Shown: one piece after another, positions 9,032 to 17,693 of the stretch
How the letters are laid out: the number at the start of each line of letters is the position of its first letter
Numbering within the stretch: the first letter of the stretch is position 1
Origin: Phyllobacterium zundukense
Lineage (GTDB): Bacteria; Pseudomonadota; Alphaproteobacteria; Rhizobiales; Rhizobiaceae
Assembly (NCBI RefSeq): GCF_002764115.1
Contig: NZ_CP017940.1
Coordinates: 1,214,501-1,278,500 of the forward strand
Length of the DNA stretch: 64,000 bases
Direction: 5' to 3'
Notes under the pieces: generated by a model
What the model was told of the DNA's origin: nothing
Database searches by the model: none
What the model saw: the letters and a program-made list of their open reading frames with translations, nothing else
Made by a program: the position numbers and the translations under genes

Positions 9032-9291
9032 TTGCCTTCTGGTTCTGATTAGTGAATCCTGAGTCTAGCTTGTCAGCTGCTTGATTTCTTTGACCGCTGC
9101 TGCGCGTCGCTCATCCAAATGGTCCGCCAAGTCTTGCAGATGGATGCCTTTAATTTGGCAGAAACTGCCGTGAGGCATCACTCGACGACGGACACCATCT
9201 GCAACTTGCGGCAATAGCAGAAGTTGGACGATGTTCGCTCTGCCCAGAAGCAGACATTCATGTCCGCTTCGCGCCGCCGAAAGCGGCCGCC
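9008..9291 (+). repeat. Dispersed repeat, copy R2 (long)
   Basis: About 280 bases match copy R3 at 10957 in the same orientation: gggccaatagg, gccttctggttctgatta, gtcgctcatccaaat, gatgcctttaatttggcaga, ggcaatagcagaag, and the terminal gtccgc...gcggccgc. The two copies bracket azlD-azlC-lrp as direct repeats. On the minus strand both keep the same short reading frame ending in LDERRAAAVKEI(K/R)QLTS, so a fragment of a former coding sequence may be part of the element. Confidence 0.8.
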
Positions 9292-9323
9292 CGCCACTTT
9301 CGGCTTCCCGTGAAGAGTGACCA

Positions 9324-9623
9324 TTAAACCAGGATATTCCGAAGGATCGCCGCCGAGGCGATGGCAATCAGGACGGTGGGCAGAACCGGCAGTCTGGTCG
9401 CTACGAGTATTGTTATCGCCAGCGCAATGAGATCGGCCGGACGTCCTGTAACGAAATCTGGGGCAATCACCGTGATCAGAACGCAACCAGGTGCGCATTC
9501 CATGAGCGCCTTCGTTCGTTCGTTCACCGTTCGGCTTCTCAGGAAAAGGTAACCGCCGATCCGCGTAAGATAGGTCACGATGGCCATCAACAGAATGGTT
9601 AGTGCAAACATTGGATCGATCAT
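9324..9623 (-). CDS. azlD: AzlD family branched-chain amino acid exporter subunit
   Basis: The 99-residue protein carries three to four hydrophobic segments and the AzlD hallmarks TYLTRIGGYLFL (about 17-28) and a C-terminal helix ending near ILRNIL. AzlD is the small partner of AzlC; together they export branched-chain amino acids and analogues. The start is the ATG overlapping the azlC stop (ATGA), giving the normal family length; an in-frame extension upstream has cysteine-rich sequence unlike the family. Confidence 0.85.
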   Translation of the reverse strand: MIDPMFALTILLMAIVTYLTRIGGYLFLRSRTVNERTKALMECAPGCVLITVIAPDFVTGRPADLIALAITILVATRLPVLPTVLIAIASAAILRNILV

Positions 9624-10339
9624 GCCGACCTCGCCCAGAAGTAAGCTGCGATCAGACCTGACAGTGCACCTGCTGGGACATACCACGCACCCGGCAAGAA
9701 AACATGAGTTGCGCCCGCAACAGTCAGGCTTACCAGCCAGGGGCGCGCTGCAAGTGGCCCTTTCCACATTCCCGCCAGCATGACGAGAAACACGGCAGGA
9801 AAAGCCATGTCAAAGCCGAAGCGTGTCACATCACCCAGAAACGGTCCGACCAACGCCCCCGTTGTGGTGAAGATGATCCACGTTGCATAAAGACCCAGAG
9901 CGGCACCAAAGAAATAGCCTCGATTGAGGTCGCCATGGCGTCGATGGGCGTCCGCCAGGCCCATGGCCCAGCTTTCATCGCACATGAAGAAAAGGACACT
10001 AAGTGCCTGTCGATGAGACAGGCCGCGCATTAGCGGCGCGAATGCGGCTCCCATCAGAAGATGGCGGCTGTTGACGAGGAAGGTGATAGCAACGATCAGC
10101 AATATGTGCGGTGGAGAGGTCCACAGTTCCACCGCTGCAAACTCTGATCCGCCGCCAAAGTTGAGCCCTGTCATCATCGGAACCTCGATCGCGCTGAAAC
10201 CTTTCTGTGTGGCCTGTGCGCCCAAAACAAGTGCGAAAGGAACGAACCCCAACATGATGGGTATCCCGTCTTTAAACCCACGCCACGTGTCATTCCGCGC
10301 AGCGCCAACACTACCAACACGGTTGTTCGTTTCGCTCAT
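9620..10339 (-). CDS. azlC: AzlC family branched-chain amino acid permease
   Basis: The 239-residue membrane protein has the AzlC architecture with the conserved GFKDGIPIMLGFVPFALVLG N-terminus (about 21-40), SRHLLMG (about 92-98), and a conserved FFMCDESWA segment. It is the large subunit of a two-component exporter of leucine, isoleucine, valine or analogues. It is followed by azlD with a four-base overlap and is divergent from an Lrp regulator, the usual control for this exporter in Gram-negatives and Bacillus. Confidence 0.9.
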   Translation of the reverse strand: MSETNNRVGSVGAARNDTWRGFKDGIPIMLGFVPFALVLGAQATQKGFSAIEVPMMTGLNFGGGSEFAAVELWTSPPHILLIVAITFLVNSRHLLMGAAFAPLMRGLSHRQALSVLFFMCDESWAMGLADAHRRHGDLNRGYFFGAALGLYATWIIFTTTGALVGPFLGDVTRFGFDMAFPAVFLVMLAGMWKGPLAARPWLVSLTVAGATHVFLPGAWYVPAGALSGLIAAYFWARSA

Positions 10340-10476
10340 ATTGTAGGGCCTCCGCTTCCGAGGAATTACTCATTCCTGCGACGCACTTCTACGGAGCGAA
10401 ATTCAGTTGCGTTTATCGGCAGAATCTCTGATATATTAGCGTTTCAAGCTAGGGAATCCATGAATGTTGAATTTCA
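10340..10476. promoter_or_regulatory. Divergent promoter region between azlC and lrp
   Basis: This 137-base gap must hold both promoters and the probable Lrp binding sites. Its lrp-proximal half is AT-rich (gatatattagcg). An ATG at 10460 with an AGGGA site opens an 18-codon frame that overlaps the lrp start out of frame, a possible upstream ORF. The ATG used for lrp has no good site of its own. Confidence 0.4.
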
Positions 10477-10941
10477 ATGCCAGCGCAACTTGACTCGATT
10501 GATCGTGCCATCCTGAGGGCGCTCCAGCACGACGGTAAAATTCAGAACACTGAATTGGCTGTAAAGGTTGGCCTCTCGCCTTCACCGTGCCTGAGGCGTG
10601 TAAAAATTCTTGAGGACTCAGGTATCATCGAACGCTACGTGGCACTCGTTGATGCCTCCAAGATTGACATGGGCTTTACGGTGTTTGCACGTGTGTGGCT
10701 TTCAGGTCAGGACGAGGAAACCGTGGTCCCATTTGTCGAGGCGATCAAAAGGCTACCTCAAGTCGTGGAGTGCCACCTTATGGCCGGGGACTGCGACTTC
10801 ATTCTCCGCGTTGTAGCTCCAGACCTTGAAGGCTACAGAAAATTCCAGATCGAGCATCTAGGTCGAATCAAGGGCGTCAGGAATATCAAATCCGAAATTC
10901 CCATGCAGCGCGTGAAGCAATCGACGGAAATTCCGGTTTGA
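10477..10941 (+). CDS. Lrp/AsnC family transcriptional regulator
   Basis: The 154-residue protein has an N-terminal helix-turn-helix (LDSIDRAILRALQ, then VGLSPSPCLRRVKILEDSG) and a C-terminal RAM/AsnC ligand domain (about 70-150, with VECHLMAGDCDFILRV). Lrp proteins bind amino acids and form octamers. Divergent placement next to azlCD indicates that it controls the exporter in response to branched-chain amino acids, by analogy with known azl loci. The start is supported by homology rather than by a ribosome site. Confidence 0.9.
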   Translation: MPAQLDSIDRAILRALQHDGKIQNTELAVKVGLSPSPCLRRVKILEDSGIIERYVALVDASKIDMGFTVFARVWLSGQDEETVVPFVEAIKRLPQVVECHLMAGDCDFILRVVAPDLEGYRKFQIEHLGRIKGVRNIKSEIPMQRVKQSTEIPV

Positions 10942-10956
10942 ACTTTGAGTCCGCTT

Positions 10957-11216
10957 GCGCCAATAGGGCCCAGCGACATTTGCCTTCTGGTTCTGATTAG
11001 TGAGTCCTAGCTTGTCAGTTGCCTGATTTCTTTGACCGCCGCTGCGCGTCGCTCATCCAAATAGTTGGCTAAATCTTGCAGATGGATGCCTTTAATTTGG
11101 CAGAAACTGTCATTAGGCATCACTCTACAAACGGACCACCGGCAACTTTGGCGGCAATAGCAGAAGGTGGACGATGTCCGCTCTGCGCCAAAAGGAGACA
11201 TTCGTTAAGAGCCAAC
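10957..11216 (+). repeat. Dispersed repeat, copy R3 (long)
   Basis: It is the second long copy of the element at 9008, in the same orientation and about 85-90 percent similar by eye, without the terminal gcggccgc but with ccaaaaggagacattc. It follows the lrp stop by 15 bases. On the minus strand it retains the frame ending CQIKGIHLQDLANYLDERR. Confidence 0.8.
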
Positions 11217-11792
11217 GGCAGCAAACTTATCCTTCGAAATCCATCGACGACGGTGAATCCGACCATGATGGCCCTGATCCTTGTTTGGACAGGATTTGCA
11301 CCGAGGCTGTCAACGAGCCGTAGCGAACTCGCTGCCGCCGTTTGGCTGGACTGCCTGGACATACGACCACGGGCCTGGGTGCAACGCATCATGGCGGCCC
11401 ACTTTTTAGGGCCGCCTCTGTTTGGTCCGCGTATCAGGGAGCCCGCAGCCACGTTATGCATACTCCAGCCGACTGACGACGATTGATTGTCCCGTTAGTG
11501 CGTTTGAACGGAAAGCGGCCAGGAAAAGGGCTCGGCAGAACCGCCGGCCGTCGTGTGAGCCAATCGCGCCCTGCACGTAGAACACAGTCAGTTACAGACA
11601 AACGATCCATTGAAACCGCCGCTAGCGGAACAGCGTGGAGTATCCGAATTTTGGATCAAAGCCAATCCGGTTGACCGAAGTCCAGATTGAGCGGAAGCTG
11701 GTCACGTTTTCATATTTTTCTCAAAGCTGGCATCGGGTTCAAACGCGGCGTGCCCGATCTAGCCAAAGTCTCTCGGAACTCGGGGAGAAGGG
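11217..11792. other. Gene-poor stretch with one strong hairpin (11393-11416)
   Basis: No reliable gene is seen. An 8-bp perfect inverted repeat (ggcggccc, loop actttttta, gggccgcc) lies at 11393-11416. It has no trailing T-run on the plus strand and so is not an ordinary terminator there. Short frames on both strands have no family resemblance. The right end must contain the promoter for the cyclase gene. Confidence 0.4.
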
Positions 11793-13526
11793 ATGGCAAA
11801 AGATCGCGTCAAACGGCGGCTTGCGGCGATTATGGCCACAGATATCGTCGGTTATTCTCGCCTGATTGAAATCGACGAGATGGATACGCTCGGCTCAATC
11901 AAACGGCTTCAAGCCTCTATCTTCAGACCGACAATTTCGACCCATGGCGGTCAGATCATGAAATTGATGGGAGATGGTGCCCTGGTCATGTTCAATTCCG
12001 CTGTAGATGCGGTGAACTGCGGGGTCTCGCTGCAAAATGATATTACACTCGATCAAAGGCAGATTTCTCCCGATCGGCGCATGATCTTTCGCATTGGCAT
12101 CAATCTCGCTGACGTGGTGGTCGAAGGCAACGACTTGTTCGGCGATGGCGTCAACATCGCCGCCCGCCTTGAAGCCCTGGCTCAACCGGGCGGCATCTGC
12201 ATATCGGATACTGTCCAGCGTCAGCTCGCCGGAAAGAGTGGCTTGGCATTTGAGGACGGCGGCGAGGTGTCGCTGAAGAACATCGCGCGGCCTGTCCGGG
12301 TCTGGCACTGGATGGATTCACCAACAGTTGGACCTGCCAGCCTTCCCATTACGGATAGACCCTCCATTGCCGTCCTTCCATTTGAGGACCTGAACGGCCG
12401 GCCTGATGAAACCTTCTTCAGCGACGGGATTACAGAGGATATCATCACTGGTCTTGCACGGTTTCGCTCGCTCTCGGTCATTGCTGCCAACTCGTCTTTC
12501 AATTTTCGCGGCAAACCTACCAGTCTGAAGGAAATCGGACGACAGCTTGGCGTCGCTTTCATTGTCGAGGGAAGCATTCGGCGCGTGGACCAGCGCATCC
12601 GTGTCACGGCTCAGCTGATTGAAGCCGCAACTGGAAGTCATCTTTGGGCTGAGCGCTTTGATCGCAGCCTGACCGATGTCTTTGCAGTACAGGACGAAGT
12701 CGCCAAAATGATTGTTTCGACGCTCGTTGGCCGGATCGAGGAGGTGAAATTCCAGCAGTCGCTTCGCAAGCCGACGGTGAGCCTTGCAGCCTATGAGTAC
12801 TATCTGCGCGGTGTTGCTCACCTCAGAGGATATGCCGATGATGACAACCAACAGGCTTGCCACATGCTCGAAGCTGCAGTCGAGCGCGATCCTCGATTTG
12901 CTCTGGCTTATGCATACCTTGCTCTCTCTCGAGTTGCCTTGCACGGTTATGCCGATGCCCCAGCGGAGGTTCTGGACGACGCGTTTGCGATCGCGAGGAA
13001 GGCAGTCGCCCTGGACGGGCAAGAAAGCGTTTGCCATCGCTTGTTGGCGCTCGTTTGCGTCTTCCGCCGCGAGTTCGATATCGCGGAGCGTCACTTCCGC
13101 CGAGCCTATCAACTCAATCCGAACGATGCGAATGGCCTCGTTCAAATGGGAGGCCTTCTGGCCCGACGGGGCAGACTCGACGAAGGCCTGGAATGGATCA
13201 ATGAAGGAATGCGGCTCAACCCGTTTCCGCCGTCGTGGTACGAGGCAGCTCTCGCCAACGTTCTTTACTTGTTGGAGCGCTACGACGAGGCAGCGCTTGC
13301 GCTGAGTGAACTGCCCAATCCCGGTCCATATACGCATGCCCGACTTGCGGCGTGTTATGCGCAAGCGCACCGATTGTCCGAAGCGCACTCCGAAGTTGCC
13401 CTCGTCCTGAGAGAACGGCCCAATTTCTCCACGGCCGATTTCTTGAAGCGGGTGGTCGTTCTGGAGTGTCCTGATCACCGGGAATTGCTTCGCCAAGGTC
13501 TATTAAAGGCAGGCTTGCCGGAATAG
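11793..13526 (+). CDS. Class III adenylate cyclase with TolB-like and TPR regions
   Basis: This 577-residue cytosolic protein combines three parts. The cyclase domain (about 5-175) has metal-binding Asp17 (TDIVGYS) and Asp61 (LMGDGALV), Lys57, and the N121/R125 pair in GVNIAARLE, so it should be active in making cyclic nucleotides. A TolB-like/CadC-type middle region (about 190-310; RPSIAVLPFEDL, FFSDGITEDI) resembles that of rhizobial cyclases. TPR repeats fill about 340-560. It is one of the numerous multidomain cyclases of Rhizobiales. No membrane helix is seen. An AGAAGG site precedes the ATG. Neighbours give no clue to the signal sensed. Confidence 0.88.
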   Translation: MAKDRVKRRLAAIMATDIVGYSRLIEIDEMDTLGSIKRLQASIFRPTISTHGGQIMKLMGDGALVMFNSAVDAVNCGVSLQNDITLDQRQISPDRRMIFRIGINLADVVVEGNDLFGDGVNIAARLEALAQPGGICISDTVQRQLAGKSGLAFEDGGEVSLKNIARPVRVWHWMDSPTVGPASLPITDRPSIAVLPFEDLNGRPDETFFSDGITEDIITGLARFRSLSVIAANSSFNFRGKPTSLKEIGRQLGVAFIVEGSIRRVDQRIRVTAQLIEAATGSHLWAERFDRSLTDVFAVQDEVAKMIVSTLVGRIEEVKFQQSLRKPTVSLAAYEYYLRGVAHLRGYADDDNQQACHMLEAAVERDPRFALAYAYLALSRVALHGYADAPAEVLDDAFAIARKAVALDGQESVCHRLLALVCVFRREFDIAERHFRRAYQLNPNDANGLVQMGGLLARRGRLDEGLEWINEGMRLNPFPPSWYEAALANVLYLLERYDEAALALSELPNPGPYTHARLAACYAQAHRLSEAHSEVALVLRERPNFSTADFLKRVVVLECPDHRELLRQGLLKAGLPE

Positions 13527-13991
13527 GCTCAACGAGTGACCAGTTTTGACTTCAAGAGCCGTCTGAGGCGACATCCCCTTTAAACGTAGCCCGCTTTCCA
13601 CCGCGGTCGCCCGCTGACGTGCCTCCTCGGTGTGAAGACTTCGTGGCTAGGCAGAAATAGTTCCGGCCTTTCTCAAGGCGCATTATTCAATTAGTTCGAA
13701 GTCTCCGATGCAACGTCTCAGTGGTTTCAAGCCCCGCAACCACTGAGACCCGTAACCGCCGCCACGTTTCTGACCGTCTGTACCCGTCGCGAAAGCAGTC
13801 ATTCAATGGCAGGATGTACCCATCGTAAAAGAGGCCGCAATTCGCAAGTTCAGCAATGCTGAATTGTAGTATTTGTATGCCGTCCACTTTTAATCATTGC
13901 TTTAGCTGTCATAAAGTAATCTTTGCTTGTGAAGTCATTGAGTAGTATCGTCTGAGATGGGCACGAAGGCCCGGGCTTCTGGGAGGAACAA
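13527..13991. other. Intergenic region upstream of the TRAP operon
   Basis: This 465-base stretch has no supported gene; a 66-codon minus-strand frame near 13687 lacks a ribosome site and resembles nothing. The AT-rich right part (attgctttagctgtcataaag) is the probable promoter area for the TRAP transporter genes. No regulator lies next to them. Confidence 0.4.
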
Positions 13992-15137
13992 ATGACCAAA
14001 TCAATGACCCAAACATGGGACAAGACCTCGCGCCGCAAGTTCTTGGGCGGTGCGGCCGTCGCGGGCGCGGCGATCATTGCTGCGCCGAGCATCGTCAAGG
14101 CGCAAGGGCCTGTCAGCATGCGTTGGCAGAGCACATGGCCCGCCAAAGATATCTTTCACGAGTTCGCACTGGATTTTGCCAAGAAGGTGAACGACATGAC
14201 AGGCGGCGACCTCAAGATCGAGGTACTGCCGGCCGGCGCCGTGGTGCCTGCATTTGGCCTGCTTGACGCGGTGTCACAAGGAACGCTTGACGGCGGCCAC
14301 GGCGTGGTCGTCTACCACTACGGCAAACAGGCCGCGCTGGCGCTATGGGGATCGGGGCCGGGCTTTGCCATGGATGCCAACATGACGCTCGCCTGGCACA
14401 AATACGGCGGCGGCAAGGAGCTTCTCGCAAAGCTCTACGACTCCATAGGCGCGAGTGTCGTTTCGTTCCTCTACGGGCCGATGCCGACACAGCCGCTCGG
14501 CTGGTTCAAGAAACCCGTGGCCAAGGTCGAGGATCTCCAGGGACTGAAATTCCGCACCGTCGGTATCTCGATCGATGTCTTCACCGCGCTCGGTGCGGCG
14601 GTTAACGCGCTGCCGGGCGGCGAAATCGTCGCGGCGTTGGATCGCGGCCTGATTGACGCGGCCGAATTCAACAACGCGTCGTCCGACCGGGTCCTCGGTT
14701 TCCCGGACGTGTCCAAGATATGCATGCTGCAAAGCTATCACCAGAATGCCGAGCAGTTCGAGGTGCTGTTCAACAGGACGAAATACGACACATTGCCTGA
14801 CCAGATGAAGGCCATCATCTCCAACGCCGTGGAGGCCGCTTCGCAGGACATGCACTGGAAGGCGATCGACCGCTATTCGAAAGACTACGTGGAGATGCAG
14901 ACCACCGATAAGGTCAAGTTCTACAAGACGCCGGACGCGATCCTCAAAAAACAACTGGAGGTATACGACGAGGTCGTGAAGAAGAAGGCGGCGGAAAACC
15001 CGCTGTTCAAGGAAGTCATCCAGTCCCAAATCGCCTTTGCGGAGCGGGCAACGCGTTGGGAACAGGACACTGTCGTCAACCGCCGAATGGCCTTCGATCA
15101 CTATTTCGGAGAGAACGCGGCGGCGAAGAAGATCTGA
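13992..15137 (+). CDS. TRAP transporter substrate-binding protein (DctP family)
   Basis: The 381-residue periplasmic binding protein starts with a Tat signal (SRRKFLGG, residues 13-20, then a hydrophobic alanine-rich core, cleavage near VKAQ). The body is the DctP fold: MRWQSTWPAKDIFHEFA, LPAGAVVPAFGLLDAVSQG, and the key ligand region LQGLKFRTVGISIDVFTALGA, where the LRT-like arginine normally binds the substrate carboxylate. The first gene of a three-gene operon, it has a GGGAGGAAC ribosome site. Resemblance is to the branch annotated for mannitol, chloroaromatics or unknown acids; the substrate is not known. Confidence 0.9.
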   Translation: MTKSMTQTWDKTSRRKFLGGAAVAGAAIIAAPSIVKAQGPVSMRWQSTWPAKDIFHEFALDFAKKVNDMTGGDLKIEVLPAGAVVPAFGLLDAVSQGTLDGGHGVVVYHYGKQAALALWGSGPGFAMDANMTLAWHKYGGGKELLAKLYDSIGASVVSFLYGPMPTQPLGWFKKPVAKVEDLQGLKFRTVGISIDVFTALGAAVNALPGGEIVAALDRGLIDAAEFNNASSDRVLGFPDVSKICMLQSYHQNAEQFEVLFNRTKYDTLPDQMKAIISNAVEAASQDMHWKAIDRYSKDYVEMQTTDKVKFYKTPDAILKKQLEVYDEVVKKKAAENPLFKEVIQSQIAFAERATRWEQDTVVNRRMAFDHYFGENAAAKKI

Positions 15138-15221
15138 CGCACAGTTCGAATAAAGCATCGTTGGGAACATGACCGAGGATGCTTTGTTCGCCTAAATATC
15201 CTTTCGCCATTGGGGGCACGC

Positions 15222-15890
15222 GTGAACGTTCAGCATTTTCTGCATATGATCGATGCAATCAGCGCATGGGTTGGAAAGGCGGCGGCGTGGCTCATCGTCG
15301 GGCTGATGACGCTTGTCTGCGTTGAGGTCTTTAAGCGCTACATCATGAATATGCCGACGGCGTGGATATTCGATGCCAGCAGCATGTTTTACGGCACATT
15401 GTTCATGCTAGCCGGAGCATACACATTGGCGCAAAACGCCCATGTACGCGGCGACTTTCTCTACAGTTCGATGCGGCCGCGGACACAGGCGGCGCTTGAT
15501 CTTGTATTGTACATCGTCTTCTTTCTTCCCGGCATCGCCGCCCTCGTTTACGCAGGCTACGACTACGCGGCACTTTCGTGGCGGATCGGGGAGCATTCAA
15601 CTATAACCGCGGAAGGCCCGCCGATCTACTACTTCAAGTCGGTCATTCCGTTGGCTGGTGCCCTTGTGATGCTTCAAGGCTTCGCCGAGATCGTGCGCTG
15701 TATCGTCTGCCTCAAGACGGGGGAATGGCCCAGCCGGCTCAAGGATGTCGCGGAGATCGACGTGGTCGAGGAGCAGCTCGCGCACAGCGAGCATGTAGAC
15801 GAAGAGACGCGCAAAGCCGCGATCGAGCGCGCACAACAAATCGACGAGACGGCGCGCAAACGCGGTTCGGGTGGGGATTTGCAGACATGA
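15222..15890 (+). CDS. TRAP transporter small permease (DctQ family)
   Basis: The 222-residue protein has four hydrophobic segments (about 15-35, 48-68, 88-108, 130-155), the DctQ plan with the WIFDASSMFYGTLFMLAGAYTL region, and a hydrophilic C-terminal extension of about 60 residues rich in Glu and Arg. It is longer than the usual 160-180 residues because of that tail. The GTG start after TGGGGG is preferred to a TTG four codons upstream. The stop overlaps the next gene (ATGA), so the two permease subunits are coupled. Confidence 0.85.
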   Translation: MNVQHFLHMIDAISAWVGKAAAWLIVGLMTLVCVEVFKRYIMNMPTAWIFDASSMFYGTLFMLAGAYTLAQNAHVRGDFLYSSMRPRTQAALDLVLYIVFFLPGIAALVYAGYDYAALSWRIGEHSTITAEGPPIYYFKSVIPLAGALVMLQGFAEIVRCIVCLKTGEWPSRLKDVAEIDVVEEQLAHSEHVDEETRKAAIERAQQIDETARKRGSGGDLQT

Positions 15891-17632
15891 GCGATCCCGT
15901 TCTCGGACTCACCATGCTCATGCTCATCGTGGTCGTTATCATGATGGGTTTCCCGACGGCCTTCACGCTGATGGGCCTCGGCATGTTTTTCGGGTTCTAC
16001 GCGTTCTACAACCCCGCTGAGCACTGGATAGATAATCGCATCTTCGATTTGATGGTCCAGCGTACCTACGGGGCCATGACCAACGATGTTCTGATCTCCA
16101 TCCCGCTGTTCGTGCTCATGGGTTACGTGATGGAACGCGGGGCGCTGGTCGACAAGATGTTCTACAGCATCCAGCTCGCGTTCCGGCGCGTTCCGGCGTC
16201 ACTCGCCGTTGCGACGCTCATCGTCTGCACGTTCTGGGGCATCGCCAGCGGCCTCGTCGGCGCTGTGGTGGTCTTAATGGGGGTCATTGCCTTCAATCCG
16301 ATGCTGCGCGCCGGATACGATGTGAGGCTCGCTTCCGGCGTAATTACCGCCGGCGGCACGCTGGGTATCCTGATCCCGCCGTCGGTCATGATCATCGTCT
16401 ATGCGGCGGTCGCGGGGCAGTCCGTGGTGAAGCTCTACGCCGCCGCGATGTTCCCCGGTTTTTTCCTTGCTTTCCTCTATCTCGTCTACATTCTTGCATG
16501 GGCGACAATCAATCCGCGGATCGCTCCCGCCTTGACGGAGGAACAAACAAAGGTTCCGGTACCGGCTTGGATGCGAAGCTTTCAGGCAGTCTACTCACAC
16601 AACATGCTTGTCGGACTTTTTTCGGCATTGCTTGCGCCGTCCAGGGCGATGGCGCTCGTGACGGAGAATGGACATCTTACCTATTGGAAGCTCTTTCGGA
16701 ATTTCTTTGCTGCTCTGGTGCCCTTCGCCCTAACAACCTTCGTCCTTTTGCTCGTGTGGTGGTATGTCGTTATCCATCCGCAAGCATCCGCCGAACTCGA
16801 AGCTCCATCCGGATTGGAGCAGCTCGGCTCACCAGTGCTGGACGCGGCACCCGCCACGCCTGTTGGACCGGCTACCGGTTTCTACGTTTCGTTCGGCCTC
16901 ATTGCCGCATTGGCTGCACTGATACTCGTCCGCTACTACCGGAATATGAATGCCGAGCGGCTGGAGGTCGTGAAGCTCCTGACCTCCTCCGTCATGCCTC
17001 TTGGCATTCTCACCGCGGTCGTGCTCGCTGTCATCCTGTTTGGAATCACGACGGCTACCGAGTCCGCAGCAGTCGGTGCCGCGGGTGCCTTTCTGCTGGC
17101 GTTCCAGGCCCGAACGCTCAACTGGAAGCGCACCAAAGAAGCGGTGTTTCTGACCGCGAAGACCACGGCCATGGTGTGCTGGCTCTTTGTCGGATCGGCG
17201 CTGTTCTCGGCTGTTTTCGCAATCCTCGGCGGTCAGGCGCTGCTCGAGCAATGGGTCCTGTCGCTTGACCTGTCGCCCATACAGTTCATGATACTGTCGC
17301 AAGCGATCATATTCATTCTCGGCTGGCCGCTCGAATGGACCGAGATCATCATCATCTTCGTGCCGATCTTTCTACCGATGTTGAAGCACTTCAACATCGA
17401 CCCGGTTCTTTGGGGAGTGCTGGTCTTCGTGAATTTGCAGGCGGCGTTCCTGTCACCCCCCGTCGCAATGTCGGCGTTCTATCTCAAGGGGGTCTCCCCA
17501 CCGCATGTCACGCTCAACCAGATATTCGCCGGCATGATGCCTTACATGCTGATCGTCATCGTTTGCATGATTATCATGTACATCTGGCCCGGCATAACGC
17601 TCTGGCTTCCGAACTACCTTTATGGCGGCTGA
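15887..17632 (+). CDS. TRAP transporter large permease (DctM family), long form
   Basis: The 581-residue membrane protein carries the DctM signatures: GFPTAFTLMGLGMFFGF, VGAVVVLMGVIAFNPMLRAGYD, GGTLGILIPPSVMIIVYA, TTATESAAVGAAGA and SPPVAMSAFYLKGV. It couples uptake of the DctP-bound substrate to an ion gradient. Standard DctM proteins are near 430 residues. The extra length lies mostly between about 225 and 390 and includes two added hydrophobic segments and an Ala/Pro-rich loop. This long type exists in other Rhizobiales and marine bacteria. Confidence 0.9.
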   Translation: MSDPVLGLTMLMLIVVVIMMGFPTAFTLMGLGMFFGFYAFYNPAEHWIDNRIFDLMVQRTYGAMTNDVLISIPLFVLMGYVMERGALVDKMFYSIQLAFRRVPASLAVATLIVCTFWGIASGLVGAVVVLMGVIAFNPMLRAGYDVRLASGVITAGGTLGILIPPSVMIIVYAAVAGQSVVKLYAAAMFPGFFLAFLYLVYILAWATINPRIAPALTEEQTKVPVPAWMRSFQAVYSHNMLVGLFSALLAPSRAMALVTENGHLTYWKLFRNFFAALVPFALTTFVLLLVWWYVVIHPQASAELEAPSGLEQLGSPVLDAAPATPVGPATGFYVSFGLIAALAALILVRYYRNMNAERLEVVKLLTSSVMPLGILTAVVLAVILFGITTATESAAVGAAGAFLLAFQARTLNWKRTKEAVFLTAKTTAMVCWLFVGSALFSAVFAILGGQALLEQWVLSLDLSPIQFMILSQAIIFILGWPLEWTEIIIIFVPIFLPMLKHFNIDPVLWGVLVFVNLQAAFLSPPVAMSAFYLKGVSPPHVTLNQIFAGMMPYMLIVIVCMIIMYIWPGITLWLPNYLYGG

Positions 17633-17693
17633 GGGGAGTACGCGTCGCCCACGCTGCTAGTAACGCATGCCAGGCTGGATTGCCAACAACCAA

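Noticed and set aside
13687..13887. 66-codon minus-strand frame before the TRAP operon
   Set aside because: No ribosome site or family; lies in the probable promoter region.
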